64,000 nt of DNA, taken from the NCBI RefSeq assembly GCF_014204865.1, contig NZ_JACHMG010000001.1, positions 2,936,001 through 3,000,000 on the forward strand. The letters run 5' to 3'. A program made the translations under genes and the position numbers. Under the pieces are notes generated by a model. It made no database searches and was not told the DNA's origin. It saw nothing but the letters and a program-made list of their open reading frames with translations. Positions 49,400 to 58,036 of this stretch are shown here, in pieces. Origin of the DNA: Amycolatopsis jiangsuensis. GTDB lineage: Bacteria > Actinomycetota > Actinomycetes > Mycobacteriales > Pseudonocardiaceae. Positions within the stretch are counted from its first letter, which is position 1, and each line of letters starts with the position of its first letter.

Positions 49400-50284
49400 A
49401 TGCGGGTACTCATCGCGGGATCCGGCGGGCTCATCGGCACGGCGCTGGCCGCGCGGCTGCGCGAGTCCGGTCACGACGTGCGCCGGCTGGTGCGGCGGGC
49501 CGCGCGGAAGCCGGACGAACGGGGCTGGGACCCGCCGTCGGGGCGGATCGACGAGGGCGCGTTCGAGGGTGTCGAAGCGGTGGTGAACCTGTGCGGTGCG
49601 CCACTGCTTTCCGGCCGGTGGAGCGGAATGCGCAAGCAGTTGCTGCTCGACAGCCGGGTGGAACCCACCGAAGTACTGGCCGAGGCGGTCGCCGAACACG
49701 GAGTCGGCGTGCTGGTGAACGCCTCCGCGGTGGGTTTCTACGGCAACCCCGGGTCCACTGTGGTCGATGAGGAGTCCGCCTCCGGCGGCGGTTTCCTGGC
49801 CGAGCTGTGCCGGGAGTGGGAGGACGCGACGGCAGCCGCGAGGTCCGCGGGCGCCCGGGTCGTCTCCGCCCGCACCGGACTCGTCCTGGCTCGCGAAGGC
49901 GGCCTGCTGGGCGTGCTGCGGCCGCTGTCCCGGTTCGCACTCGGCGCGCGGCTCGGCGGTGGCCGGCAGTTCATGCCGTGGATCTCACTCGACGACGAGA
50001 TCGGTGCCCTGCAGCACGTCCTCGAGCACGACGCGGTCTCCGGACCGGTCAACCTCACCGGCCCGGCCCCGGTGACCAACGCCGAGTTCACCCGCGCGCT
50101 CGGCCACGCCGTGCACCGTCCCGCGCCGTGGTGGGTGCCGGAGATCGCGGTGAAGATCGCGCTCGGCCAGGCGGGCGAGGAAATGGCGTTGTTCGGCCAA
50201 CGCGCGGTGCCGCGGCGGCTCGAAGGCAGCGGATACGTCTTCCGCCACCGCACCGTGGAAAGTGCGCTGGCCGCGGCGACATGA
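49400..50284 (+). CDS. TIGR01777 family NAD-binding epimerase-like protein
   Basis: A 294-aa extended SDR. The Rossmann loop is VLIAGSGGLIGTALAARL at the N-terminus, then VNLCGAPL, VNASAVGFYG and a C-terminal DUF1731-like domain with GQRAVPRRLEGSGYVFR. The substrate is unknown. Rv2216 is the positional match. It overlaps the next gene by 4 bp (ATGA). Confidence 0.92.
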   Translation: MRVLIAGSGGLIGTALAARLRESGHDVRRLVRRAARKPDERGWDPPSGRIDEGAFEGVEAVVNLCGAPLLSGRWSGMRKQLLLDSRVEPTEVLAEAVAEHGVGVLVNASAVGFYGNPGSTVVDEESASGGGFLAELCREWEDATAAARSAGARVVSARTGLVLAREGGLLGVLRPLSRFALGARLGGGRQFMPWISLDDEIGALQHVLEHDAVSGPVNLTGPAPVTNAEFTRALGHAVHRPAPWWVPEIAVKIALGQAGEEMALFGQRAVPRRLEGSGYVFRHRTVESALAAAT

Positions 50285-50898
50285 CCGTGCCCCGCGCGCG
50301 ATGGGTGGTCGCCGGGCTGGTGGTGTTCGCCGCTTTCCTCGGGTTGGGCCTGCTCGTCGCCCACCGGCCGTCGCAGCTCGACGTCGAGGTCGCGAACGCC
50401 TTGCGCGGGCAGTACCAGCAGACAGCGGGCGCGGTCGCGGATGTGGTCACCGCCGTGCTCGGACCGGTGCTGCCGTACGTGCTCGGCGTGGTGCTGGTGG
50501 CGGTCGTGCTGCGCGACCGGACGCGGCTGTCGCTGTGCCTGCGGCTGGCCGTCGTGCTGGTGCTGTGCCGGCTGACCAGCCTGGCGTTCAAACCGCTGTT
50601 CCAACGCCGGCGCCCCCGCGCCTACCCGGACCTGAGTTATCCCAGCGGGCACGTCGTCTCGGTCGCCGCCACCGGACTGGTCGTGGTGCTGCTGTGCGGC
50701 TGGCTGCTGCCGCGCCTGGTGCGCTGGGCGGTTCTGGCCGCGGCCGGGGCGACGGTGCTCGCGGCTGCCTGCCGGATCGTCCTCGGCGTGCACTGGCTGA
50801 CCGACACCGCAGGCGCCGTGCTGGCGGTCCTCGGCGTCGGGCTGGTGTCGGCGACCGCACTGCGGTTGCTGCCCTTTTCGCCGCCGGAAAAGGGGTAA
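50281..50898 (+). CDS. PAP2-type membrane phosphatase
   Basis: A 205-aa inner membrane protein with about five helices. The three phosphatase motifs are KPLFQRRRP (near 103), SYPSGHVVS (near 118) and ACRIVLGVHWLTDTAGA (near 165). The third motif starts with Cys where Ser is usual; the His and Asp are kept. Likely substrates are undecaprenyl pyrophosphate or phosphatidate. Overlaps the TIGR01777 gene by 4 bp and lies 9 bp before lipB. Confidence 0.9.
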   Translation: MTVPRARWVVAGLVVFAAFLGLGLLVAHRPSQLDVEVANALRGQYQQTAGAVADVVTAVLGPVLPYVLGVVLVAVVLRDRTRLSLCLRLAVVLVLCRLTSLAFKPLFQRRRPRAYPDLSYPSGHVVSVAATGLVVVLLCGWLLPRLVRWAVLAAAGATVLAAACRIVLGVHWLTDTAGAVLAVLGVGLVSATALRLLPFSPPEKG

Positions 50899-50907
50899 CC
50901 TCGACAG

Positions 50908-51651
50908 GTGAGTTCTTCGAGCACGAGCGCCCGCGCCGCCACCGAACCCGTCACCGTGCGAGAGCTCGGCACAGTCGACTACACCGAGGCCTGGGATCTG
51001 CAGCGGGAGGTCCTCACCGCCCGCGCCGACGAGACCGGCCCGGACACCCTGCTGCTGCTGGAGCATCCGTCGGTCTACACCGCGGGCAAGCGCACCGAGC
51101 CGGAGGACCGGCCCGCCGACGGCACCCCGGTGATCGACGTGGACCGCGGCGGCAAGATCACCTGGCACGGGCCCGGCCAGCTCGTCGGCTATCCGATCGT
51201 GAAGCTCGCCGACCCGATCGACGTGATGCACTACGTGCGCCGGCTGGAAGAGGCGCTGATCGCGGTGTGCGACCGGATGGGCGTGCGCAGCGGACGCGTC
51301 GAGGGCCGCAGCGGGGTGTGGATCCCGGCCGACGACCGCGGCATCGAGCGCAAGATCGCGGCCATCGGCATCCGCGTGCAGCGCGGCGTGACGATGCACG
51401 GTTTCGAGCTGAACTGCAACGCCGACCTGAGCGCCTTCGACGCGATCGTGCCCTGCGGCATCCGCGACGCGGGCGTCACCTCGCTGTCCTACGAGCTGCA
51501 GCGCGAGGTGCCGGTCGCCGAGGTGCTGCCGCTGGCGCGGGAGCTGGTGACCGCGGCGCTGGAAGGCGAGCTGCCGGTGAGCGAGGACCGTTGGCTGCCC
51601 CGGCCGGAGGCACCGCAGGCCCCCGGCGTGACCTTCGCCCTGCAGAACTGA
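50908..51651 (+). CDS. lipB: lipoyl(octanoyl) transferase
   Basis: A 247-aa enzyme that moves octanoate from ACP to lipoyl domains. The catalytic pair is C183 in [15 protein letters not shown] and K149 in [25 protein letters not shown] near 92 is the family signature. GTG start. It acts before LipA (lipA is 3.3 kb downstream), and its targets include SucB encoded nearby. Confidence 0.96.
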   Translation: MSSSSTSARAATEPVTVRELGTVDYTEAWDLQREVLTARADETGPDTLLLLEHPSVYTAGKRTEPEDRPADGTPVIDVDRGGKITWHGPGQLVGYPIVKLADPIDVMHYVRRLEEALIAVCDRMGVRSGRVEGRSGVWIPADDRGIERKIAAIGIRVQRGVTMHGFELNCNADLSAFDAIVPCGIRDAGVTSLSYELQREVPVAEVLPLARELVTAALEGELPVSEDRWLPRPEAPQAPGVTFALQN

Positions 51652-51656
51652 CCCGG

Positions 51657-51697
51657 CCGTGCTCCTTCGGGGACTCCACGTCCCTGAAGGAGCACGG
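51657..51697. terminator. hairpin between lipB and the LLM gene
   Basis: CCGTGCTCCTTC and GAAGGAGCACGG pair perfectly, with partly paired bases in between. It serves two converging genes. Confidence 0.92.
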
Positions 51698-51707
51698 CGC
51701 GGGTACG

Positions 51708-52643
51708 TCAGTCGAGCTGCGGGGCGACCTCGGCGGCGATGAACTCGAGGTGGTCGAGGTCGGCGAGGTCGAGCACCTGCAGGTAGAGCCGGGTGATGCC
51801 GGTCTTCTCCCGCCACTGCCCGATCCGGTCCACGATCTGCGCGGGCGTACCGGCAAGGCCGTCGCGCAGCAGCTGCTCCTTGTCCCGCCCGATCGCCTGG
51901 ACCCGGCGCGTGACCTCGGCGTCGTCGCGGCCGGCGACCGTGGTGAGCGCGACCGACCGCAGGATCTCCTTCGGGTCCCGGCCGATCGCGGTCGCGGCGG
52001 CGGAGACCCGTTCGAACTGCGCGAGGGCGGTCTCCGGGTCGGCGAAGGGCAGGTTGAACTCGTCCGCGAACCGCGCGGCCAGCTCCGGGGTGCGCTTCTT
52101 GCCGCCACCACCGATGATCACCGGCGGCGCGGGCGACTGCGCGGGCTTCGGCAGCGCCGGCGAATCGGTGAGCGTGTAGTTCTTGCCGGAGAAGGAGAAC
52201 TTCTCCCCCACCGGCGTACGCCAGAGCCCGGTGATGATCTCCAGCTGCTCGGCGTAGAGGTCGAAACGCTCCTTCAGCGGCGGCAGCGTCAGCCCGTAGG
52301 CGGTGTGCTCGGCGTCGAACCAGCCCGACCCGAGGCCGAACTCGACGCGCCCGCCCGACATCCGGTCCACCTGCGCGACGGACACCGCGAGCGGCCCGGG
52401 GTGGCGGAAGGTGGCCGCGGTGACGAGGGTGCCGAGCCGGATCCGCTCGGTCTCGCGGGCCAGCCCGGCCAGGGTGATCCACGCGTCGGTGGGCCCGGGA
52501 AGGCCGTCGCCCTCGCCCATGGCGAGGTAGTGGTCACTGCGGAAGAACGCGTCGTAGCCGGCCGCTTCGGTGACCCGCGCGACCCGCAGCAGTTCGTCGT
52601 AGCTCGCGCCCTGCTGGGGTTCGGTGAAGATCCTCAAGTCCAT
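51708..52643 (-). CDS. LLM class (F420-dependent) oxidoreductase
   Basis: A 311-aa luciferase-like TIM-barrel protein: DLRIFTEPQQG start, EAAGYDAFFRSDHYLAM, IRLGTLVTAATFRHPGPLAVSVAQVD, and GGRVEFGLGSGWFDAEH near 105. These fit the F420-dependent branch of the family common in actinobacteria. The substrate is unknown. ATG 52643. It lies 25 bp after the TetR gene on the same strand, so the two may share a transcript. Confidence 0.9.
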   Translation of the reverse strand: MDLRIFTEPQQGASYDELLRVARVTEAAGYDAFFRSDHYLAMGEGDGLPGPTDAWITLAGLARETERIRLGTLVTAATFRHPGPLAVSVAQVDRMSGGRVEFGLGSGWFDAEHTAYGLTLPPLKERFDLYAEQLEIITGLWRTPVGEKFSFSGKNYTLTDSPALPKPAQSPAPPVIIGGGGKKRTPELAARFADEFNLPFADPETALAQFERVSAAATAIGRDPKEILRSVALTTVAGRDDAEVTRRVQAIGRDKEQLLRDGLAGTPAQIVDRIGQWREKTGITRLYLQVLDLADLDHLEFIAAEVAPQLD

Positions 52644-52668
52644 GGCCGCCAGCCTAGCCACGCGGCGC

Positions 52669-53292
52669 TCAGCCGGCGGCAGGTCGCTCCAGCGACTCGT
52701 CGGCCGGGCGGCGCACCCGCAGCAGCATCCGCACGATCACGTCCTCGATCTCCGCGCCGACCTTCTTCGGATCGGCCGCGCTCGCGATCTCGGTGGCCGC
52801 ACTGGACAACGCGCCGAACAGCAGCCGCGACGTGACCTCCACCGGCACCGGCTCCACCTCGCCCGCGTCCACCAGCAGCTGCAGCCCCGAGCGCACCAGC
52901 CCGAAGCTGCACTGCTCCTCGGCCTCCCGCCAGCGTTCCCAACCCATCACCACCGGCGCCTCGTGGATCGCGATCCGCTGGTATGCCGGGTCGAGGCAGC
53001 TGCGGATGAACGCCTTGAGCCCGCCCAGTGTGCGTTCCCACGCGGTGCCGGGACCGGTCATGGTCTTCTCGAGCCGGTCGTAGACGAGGCTTTCCACCGC
53101 GTCGAAAGCGGCCTCGAACAACGCCTGCTTACCGCTGAAATGGTGGTACAGCGCGCCTTTCGTGACCCGCGCGCGTTTGGCCACCTCGTCGAGCGAAGTA
53201 CCCGCGTACCCGCGTTTGGTGAACAGCTCCACCGCGGACTCGACCAGCGCGGAACGGGTCGACTCCGAATAGTCGAGTCGGCGGGATCTCAT
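52669..53292 (-). CDS. TetR family transcriptional regulator
   Basis: A 207-aa regulator. The DNA-binding part is near residues 12–60 (LVESAVELFTKRGYAGTSLDEVAKRARVTKGALYHHFSGKQALF), and the rest is a TetR C-domain. It is divergent from the 175-aa gene at 53436, and three matching operator-like elements lie between. It probably controls itself, the LLM gene and the divergent gene. Confidence 0.93.
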   Translation of the reverse strand: MRSRRLDYSESTRSALVESAVELFTKRGYAGTSLDEVAKRARVTKGALYHHFSGKQALFEAAFDAVESLVYDRLEKTMTGPGTAWERTLGGLKAFIRSCLDPAYQRIAIHEAPVVMGWERWREAEEQCSFGLVRSGLQLLVDAGEVEPVPVEVTSRLLFGALSSAATEIASAADPKKVGAEIEDVIVRMLLRVRRPADESLERPAAG

Positions 53293-53343
53293 CGGGACGT
53301 CACTGTCGGCACCCTCACAACATTACTCCGGCCCGCCGCCGGG

Positions 53344-53407
53344 CATACCCGTGGTATGTTCGCTGCGTCAGGTCCGTACCGAGAGTATGCCGCAAACCCG
53401 CGGTATG
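53344..53407. promoter_or_regulatory. three ACC-n-GGTATG operator-like elements
   Basis: CATACCCGTGGTATG (53344–53358) is a perfect dyad. CGTACCGAGAGTATG (53375–53389) and ACCCGCGGTATG (53396–53407) are imperfect copies. They lie between the divergent TetR gene and the 175-aa gene, and suit a TetR dimer. Confidence 0.6.
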
Positions 53408-53435
53408 TCCCGGATCACGGAGGGGAGCCCGCACC

Positions 53436-53963
53436 ATGAGCTGGAATGACTTCTACCGGCGGCGAGAGATCCTCGACTCCGCCGTCCGCCACGCACGACG
53501 CGCCCCGGCCGAGCCACTCGAGCTCGGCCGGATCCCGGGAGCCACCGAGGTGTTCGGTACCGAGGAGGCGCTGCTGCTGGCCCTGCACCACCAGTGGAGC
53601 CGGCGGCTCGGCGGCCACCTGCGCACCGAGTTCGCCGCCCCGGAGGACGCCACCGCGGACGGCGCCGGCGACCAGGTCGACGCGGTGTCCCGCGCGTGGC
53701 GCCGGGCGCTGGAGGGACACGAGACGCTGCGGGAGCTGCTGGACGGCGCCGTCGAGCGCTGCCCCGCGCTGGTACCGCTGCACGAAGCCGAGCTGCGGAT
53801 GCTGGCGATCACCGCCGGGCTCGTCGACCCGGGCGAGCCGCGCGCGGAGGTCACGAAGGTGGGGCACGCGTTCGGCGCGCTGCTGCGCGCGGGCGACGCG
53901 CGGCCCGTTCGCCGCCGGAGCCCGATCGGCCATCTGAGGCGGCTGCTCGCGCCCACTGCGTGA
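53436..53963 (+). CDS. unknown protein divergent from tetR
   Basis: A 175-aa mostly helical, soluble protein: SWNDFYRRREILDSAVRHARRAP at the start, a Leu-rich centre and a basic tail. No catalytic motif or membrane segment is seen. Its promoter region carries the TetR-like operators, and an SDR gene follows 20 bp later on the same strand, so the three may form one regulon. Confidence 0.75.
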   Translation: MSWNDFYRRREILDSAVRHARRAPAEPLELGRIPGATEVFGTEEALLLALHHQWSRRLGGHLRTEFAAPEDATADGAGDQVDAVSRAWRRALEGHETLRELLDGAVERCPALVPLHEAELRMLAITAGLVDPGEPRAEVTKVGHAFGALLRAGDARPVRRRSPIGHLRRLLAPTA

Positions 53964-53983
53964 CATGTAGTTAGCTGACCCCC

Positions 53984-54934
53984 ATGAGCCGGCGCTGGAC
54001 CGAGACCGACATTCCCGACCAGACCGGGCGCACCGTCCTGATCACCGGGGCGAACTCCGGCCTCGGCCTGCGTTCGGCCGAGGTGCTCGCCGGACGGGGC
54101 GCCCGCGTGCTGCTCGCCTGCCGTTCACCCGAACGCGGCGCGGCGGCACTCGCCAGGGTCGCCGCGGTGGCGGCCGGCGAAAAACCCGAACTGGTCCGCC
54201 TCGACCTCGCGGACCTCGCGTCGGTGCGGGCAGCCGCCGCCGCGGTGCGTGAGCTGACCGGCGACGCCCTGGACGTATTGATGAACAACGCCGGCGTGAT
54301 GGCCACCGCGCACAACCACACGACCGACGGGTTCGAGCTGCAGTTCGGCACCAACCACCTCGGACACGGCGCGCTCACCTGGCTGCTGATGCCCGCACTT
54401 CGCGGCGCGCCCGCGGCCCGCGTCGTCACGCTGTCCAGCATCACCGCGTACGGTGCGCGCATCCGGCTGGACGACCCGAACGGCGAGCACCGCCGGTACA
54501 ACGCCGGCGCCGCGTACGGGCAGTCGAAGCTGGCGAACCAGGTGTTCGGCATCGAACTGGACCGGCGCCTGCGCGCGGCCGGCTCGTCCGTGCTGAGCGT
54601 GCTCGCGCACCCCGGCTACAGCGCGACCGGGCTGGTCGCCAACATGGCCGAGTCGTATCGCAATCCGCTGCTGCGCGGGATGATCGGGACCATCGGGCGG
54701 TTCGGCGGTGCCGTCGTCGCGCAGCGTCTCGAACCGGGCGCCCTGCCACAGCTGTACGCGGCCACGGCCGAAGACGTCGAAGGCGGCGATTACCTGGGCC
54801 CGAACCGGCTGTTCCAGACCCGCGGGACCCCCGCGAAGGTCCGCACGCTGGCGACCGCCCGCGACCTGCGGACCGGTTCCGGATTGTGGGAACTGACCGC
54901 GCGGTTGACCGACGTCACCCCCGACCCGAGCTAG
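53984..54934 (+). CDS. short-chain dehydrogenase/reductase
   Basis: A 316-aa classical SDR. The cofactor loop is [15 protein letters not shown] near residue 20, followed by NNAGVM near 100 and the catalytic Ser in LSSIT with Y178 and K182 (YGQSK). Overall layout is like retinol-dehydrogenase-type SDRs of actinobacteria. The substrate is unknown. It starts 20 bp after the 175-aa gene and ends just before lipA. Confidence 0.93.
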   Translation: MSRRWTETDIPDQTGRTVLITGANSGLGLRSAEVLAGRGARVLLACRSPERGAAALARVAAVAAGEKPELVRLDLADLASVRAAAAAVRELTGDALDVLMNNAGVMATAHNHTTDGFELQFGTNHLGHGALTWLLMPALRGAPAARVVTLSSITAYGARIRLDDPNGEHRRYNAGAAYGQSKLANQVFGIELDRRLRAAGSSVLSVLAHPGYSATGLVANMAESYRNPLLRGMIGTIGRFGGAVVAQRLEPGALPQLYAATAEDVEGGDYLGPNRLFQTRGTPAKVRTLATARDLRTGSGLWELTARLTDVTPDPS

Positions 54935-54971
54935 GGCGACCCGGCCGCCCGGCGGGCGTAGGGTGGATCAC

Positions 54972-55973
54972 GTGAGTGTGACGCCGGAGGGGCGGAAGTT
55001 GTTGCGGCTTGAGGTGCGTAACAGTGAGACGCCGATTGAGAAGAAGCCGTCGTGGATTCGGACTCGGGTGCGGATGGGTCCGGAGTTCACGGAGTTGAAG
55101 GGCTTGGTGCGTCGGGAGGGTCTTCACACGGTGTGTGAGGAGGCGGGGTGTCCCAATATTTATGAGTGTTGGGAGGATCGTGAGGCCACGTTCCTGATCG
55201 GTGGGGATCAGTGCACCCGGCGGTGTGATTTCTGCCAGATCGATACGGGTAGGCCGGCGGCGTTGGATCGGACCGAGCCGCGGAAGGTGGCGGAGTCGGT
55301 GCAGGCGATGGGCCTGCGGTATTCGACGGTGACGGGTGTGGCGCGGGATGATCTGGATGATGGTGGGGCGTGGTTGTATGCGGAGACGGTGCGTGAGATT
55401 CATGCGTTGAATCCGGGTACGGGTGTGGAGTTGCTGATTCCGGATTTCAATGCTGATCCCGAGCAGTTGGGTGAGGTGTTCGGGTCGCGTCCGGAGGTGT
55501 TGGCGCACAATGTGGAGACGGTGCCGCGGATTTTCAAGCGGATCCGTCCGGGGTTTCGGTATGCCCGGTCGTTGGAGGTGTTGACGCGGGCTCGCGAGGC
55601 GGGGTTGGTGACGAAGTCGAATCTGATCCTGGGGATGGGTGAGACGCCGGATGAGGTGCGGGTCGCGTTGCGGGAGTTGTTCGATGCGGGGTGTGAGATC
55701 ATCACGATCACGCAGTATCTGCGTCCGTCGCCGCGGCATCATCCGGTGGATCGGTGGGTGAAGCCGGAGGAGTTCGTCGAGCATTCGCGGTTTGCCGAGT
55801 CGCTGGGTTTCCCGGGGGTGATGGCGGGTCCGTTGGTGCGGTCGTCGTATCGGGCGGGCCGGTTGTATGCCCAGACCAAGGCCCACCGCGGGGAGGATCT
55901 GCCGGAGAACCTGGCCCACCTCGCCCAGCAGGGACCAGCCGCACAGGAAGCCAGCTCACTGCTGGCCCGCTGA
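54972..55973 (+). CDS. lipA: lipoyl synthase
   Basis: A 333-aa radical SAM enzyme that inserts two sulfurs into octanoyl groups. Auxiliary cluster cysteines are C55, C60 and C66 ([12 protein letters not shown]); the SAM cluster has C81, C85 and C88 (CTRRCDFC). The start GTG 54972 follows GGGTGG; GTG 54963 is possible. Most of the gene uses many T-ending codons and TTG, unlike its GC3-rich neighbours, but the last ~40 codons return to normal use. It acts on the same E2 proteins as LipB. Confidence 0.96.
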   Translation: MSVTPEGRKLLRLEVRNSETPIEKKPSWIRTRVRMGPEFTELKGLVRREGLHTVCEEAGCPNIYECWEDREATFLIGGDQCTRRCDFCQIDTGRPAALDRTEPRKVAESVQAMGLRYSTVTGVARDDLDDGGAWLYAETVREIHALNPGTGVELLIPDFNADPEQLGEVFGSRPEVLAHNVETVPRIFKRIRPGFRYARSLEVLTRAREAGLVTKSNLILGMGETPDEVRVALRELFDAGCEIITITQYLRPSPRHHPVDRWVKPEEFVEHSRFAESLGFPGVMAGPLVRSSYRAGRLYAQTKAHRGEDLPENLAHLAQQGPAAQEASSLLAR

Positions 55974-55991
55974 TTCCGCTGATTCCACACC

Positions 55992-56030
55992 GAAGCCTGC
56001 CTGCGCTTTTGCTTACCGCAGGCAGGCTTC
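55992..56030 (+). terminator. hairpin after lipA
   Basis: GAAGCCTGCCTGCG and CGCAGGCAGGCTTC form a perfect 14-bp stem with an 11-base loop, 18 bp past the lipA stop. Its second arm leads into the 20-bp repeat array. Confidence 0.9.
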
Positions 56031-56260
56031 GGCTTGCCTGGGTGGCTTCGGCTTGTCGAGGGTGGTCTCGGCTTGTCCGGGTTGCTTCGGCCTGCCCTGG
56101 GTAGCTTCGGCTCGTCCAGCCAGGTGGTCGGTACGTCCGGCCTGTTTCAGCTCGTCGGCGCAGCTCCCGCTTGCCCAGGCAGCCTCGGCTTGCTCCGGCA
56201 GTCATCGGCTCGGCCAGGCAGATTCGCCCCCGCCCGGGCAGCTTCACCCGAGCCCTCACA
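56024..56260. repeat. degenerate ~20-bp tandem repeat
   Basis: About ten units based on GCTTCGGCTTGCCTGGGTG, drifting along the array (for example GCTTCGGCTTGTCGAGGGTG, then GCCTCGGCTTGCTCCGGCA). It fills most of the space between lipA and the DedA gene. No gene is seen in the 376-bp spacer. Confidence 0.75.
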
Positions 56261-56349
56261 CACCCCGCCCCTACGGGCAGGCCCCTGAAATCTCCCCGGT
56301 CCGTTCCGTGCCCCCCTCCCCCATTCCAAAGACTCAGTAAAGTGAACCC

Positions 56350-57015
56350 GTGGCTTTGGTAACGGACATCTTGGACTGGCTGCAGGGGCTCCCGGAACCG
56401 GGCCTGGTCGCGGCGGCGGGCGGGCTCGTGTTCGCCGAGTGCACCATCGGGCTCGGGTTCATCGCGCCCGGGGAGTCGGGGCTGCTCATCGCGGCCACCA
56501 CGGCGACCTCCGTACCGCGCTTCCTCACGTTGTGGGCCGTCGTCACGGTGTGCGCGGCGCTCGGCGATTCGGTCGGCTACGCGCTGGGCCGGAAGTTCGG
56601 TCCGCGGCTGCGGGAGACGAAGCTGATCCGCAAGTACGGCGCCGACGCCTGGGACCGGGCTGCCGCGGTCCTCGAACGGCGCGGGGCCTGGGCGGTGTTC
56701 TTCGCCCGCTTCCTGCCGGTGCTGCGCACGCTCACGCCGGCCGCCGCCGGGGCGTCGCGGCTGCCGTTCCGGAAGTTCCTGCCCGCCACCGCACTCGGGG
56801 CGTTGTGCTGGTCGCTCGTGCACATCAGCCTCGGTGCCGCGCTCGGCGAGGCCGCCAAGCAGGTCGAAGGCGCGCTCAGCACCGGGTTCCTCGTGGTGGC
56901 CGCGGCCGTCGTCGGGGTACTCGTGTTCTTCTTGCTGCGGCTCAAGAAGCGCAAGGCGCTCGACGCGAGCGGCCCGGCGGAGCCGGAAGAGGAGCCCGCC
57001 GGCACCACCCGGTGA
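56350..57015 (+). CDS. DedA family membrane protein
   Basis: A 221-aa inner membrane protein: FAECTIGLGFIAPGESGLLIAA near 28, GDSVGYALGRKFG near 72, and FFARFLPVLRTLTPAAAGASRLPFRKF near 117, which are the DedA/SNARE-associated signature. Members move lipid carriers such as undecaprenyl phosphate or keep membrane potential. GTG start. It is 46 bp before the patatin gene. Confidence 0.92.
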   Translation: MALVTDILDWLQGLPEPGLVAAAGGLVFAECTIGLGFIAPGESGLLIAATTATSVPRFLTLWAVVTVCAALGDSVGYALGRKFGPRLRETKLIRKYGADAWDRAAAVLERRGAWAVFFARFLPVLRTLTPAAAGASRLPFRKFLPATALGALCWSLVHISLGAALGEAAKQVEGALSTGFLVVAAAVVGVLVFFLLRLKKRKALDASGPAEPEEEPAGTTR

Positions 57016-57061
57016 CCAGATCACCCGTCCGGGATGGTCCCGGGTCACTACATTCGGCAGC

Positions 57062-57931
57062 ATGCACGCACTCGATCTCCCGCGGCCGGTGGCGTTCGTC
57101 CTGGGCGGGGGCGGCAGCCTCGGCGCGCTGCAGGTCGGCATGCTCCGCGCGCTCGACGAGGTGGGCCTCATCCCGGATCTGCTCGTCGGCACGTCCGTGG
57201 GGTCGCTGAACGCCGCGGTCCTCGCCCTGCCCGGAGGGCGCAATCTCGAGCGGCTCGAGGACGTCTGGACCCACATGACCCGGCACGAGGCGTTCCCCGG
57301 CGGCGTGCTCAGCCGGGTCCGCACCCTCCGCCACGGCAAGACGCATCTGTTCCCGAACACCGGGCTGGCGAAGATCATCGACGACCACATCGGTCTCGGC
57401 TGCCGGTTCGAAGACCTGGCGCTGCCGCTCGGCGTGGTGACCACCGACGTCGACACGGCCGAGCCCGCGCTGATCCGGTCCGGGCCACTGCACGCGCCGC
57501 TGCTGGCCAGCTGCGCGATCCCGGGGATCTTCCCGCCGGTCGAACACGAGGGGCGGCTGCTCTACGACGGCGGCCTGGTCGCCAACGTGCCGATGCGGCA
57601 GGCGTTGCGGATGGGCGCGAAGTCGCTGGTCGTGCTGGATTGCGCCTTCCCCGGTCAGCTGCCCGGCGCCCCGCGCACTTTCGCGGAGGTGATGATGTTC
57701 ACCGCGATGATCAGCATGCGGAACCAGGCCGTGCTGGAGGCTCCGCCCGCCGCGCGGGAGGCGCCGGTGGTGTACCTGCCCGGCCCGGCTCCGGTGCGGG
57801 TCAGCCCCCTCGATTTCAGCCACACCGACGAGCTCGCGCGCCAGGCCCGTGAAGCGGCCCGCGAGTACCTGAAGGAGCTGGCCGTGGACGGCCCCGGTCT
57901 CTACGGGGCACCCGGGCTCGTCATGCCGTGA
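57062..57931 (+). CDS. patatin-like phospholipase
   Basis: A 289-aa lipolytic hydrolase. Oxyanion loop LGGGGSLGALQVG near 14, nucleophile Ser in LVGTSVGSLNAAV near 43, and the Asp in LYDGGLVANVPM near 170 make up the patatin Ser–Asp dyad. It probably deacylates phospholipids. ATG 57062. No signal peptide. Confidence 0.93.
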   Translation: MHALDLPRPVAFVLGGGGSLGALQVGMLRALDEVGLIPDLLVGTSVGSLNAAVLALPGGRNLERLEDVWTHMTRHEAFPGGVLSRVRTLRHGKTHLFPNTGLAKIIDDHIGLGCRFEDLALPLGVVTTDVDTAEPALIRSGPLHAPLLASCAIPGIFPPVEHEGRLLYDGGLVANVPMRQALRMGAKSLVVLDCAFPGQLPGAPRTFAEVMMFTAMISMRNQAVLEAPPAAREAPVVYLPGPAPVRVSPLDFSHTDELARQAREAAREYLKELAVDGPGLYGAPGLVMP

Positions 57932-58036
57932 TCCACGTCACGGCAATGCACCTATCCGCCGCCCGGAACGTCTTTTCGATCGCGTAGCTTTGACAGAAGA
58001 AGCCTGCCGGTCCGCGATCCTCACAAAAGAGACATA

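Noticed and set aside
49738..52482. 914-codon minus-strand open frame across TIGR01777, PAP2 and lipB
   Set aside because: Antisense to several genes with catalytic motifs; only its last part coincides with a real gene (LLM), in another frame.
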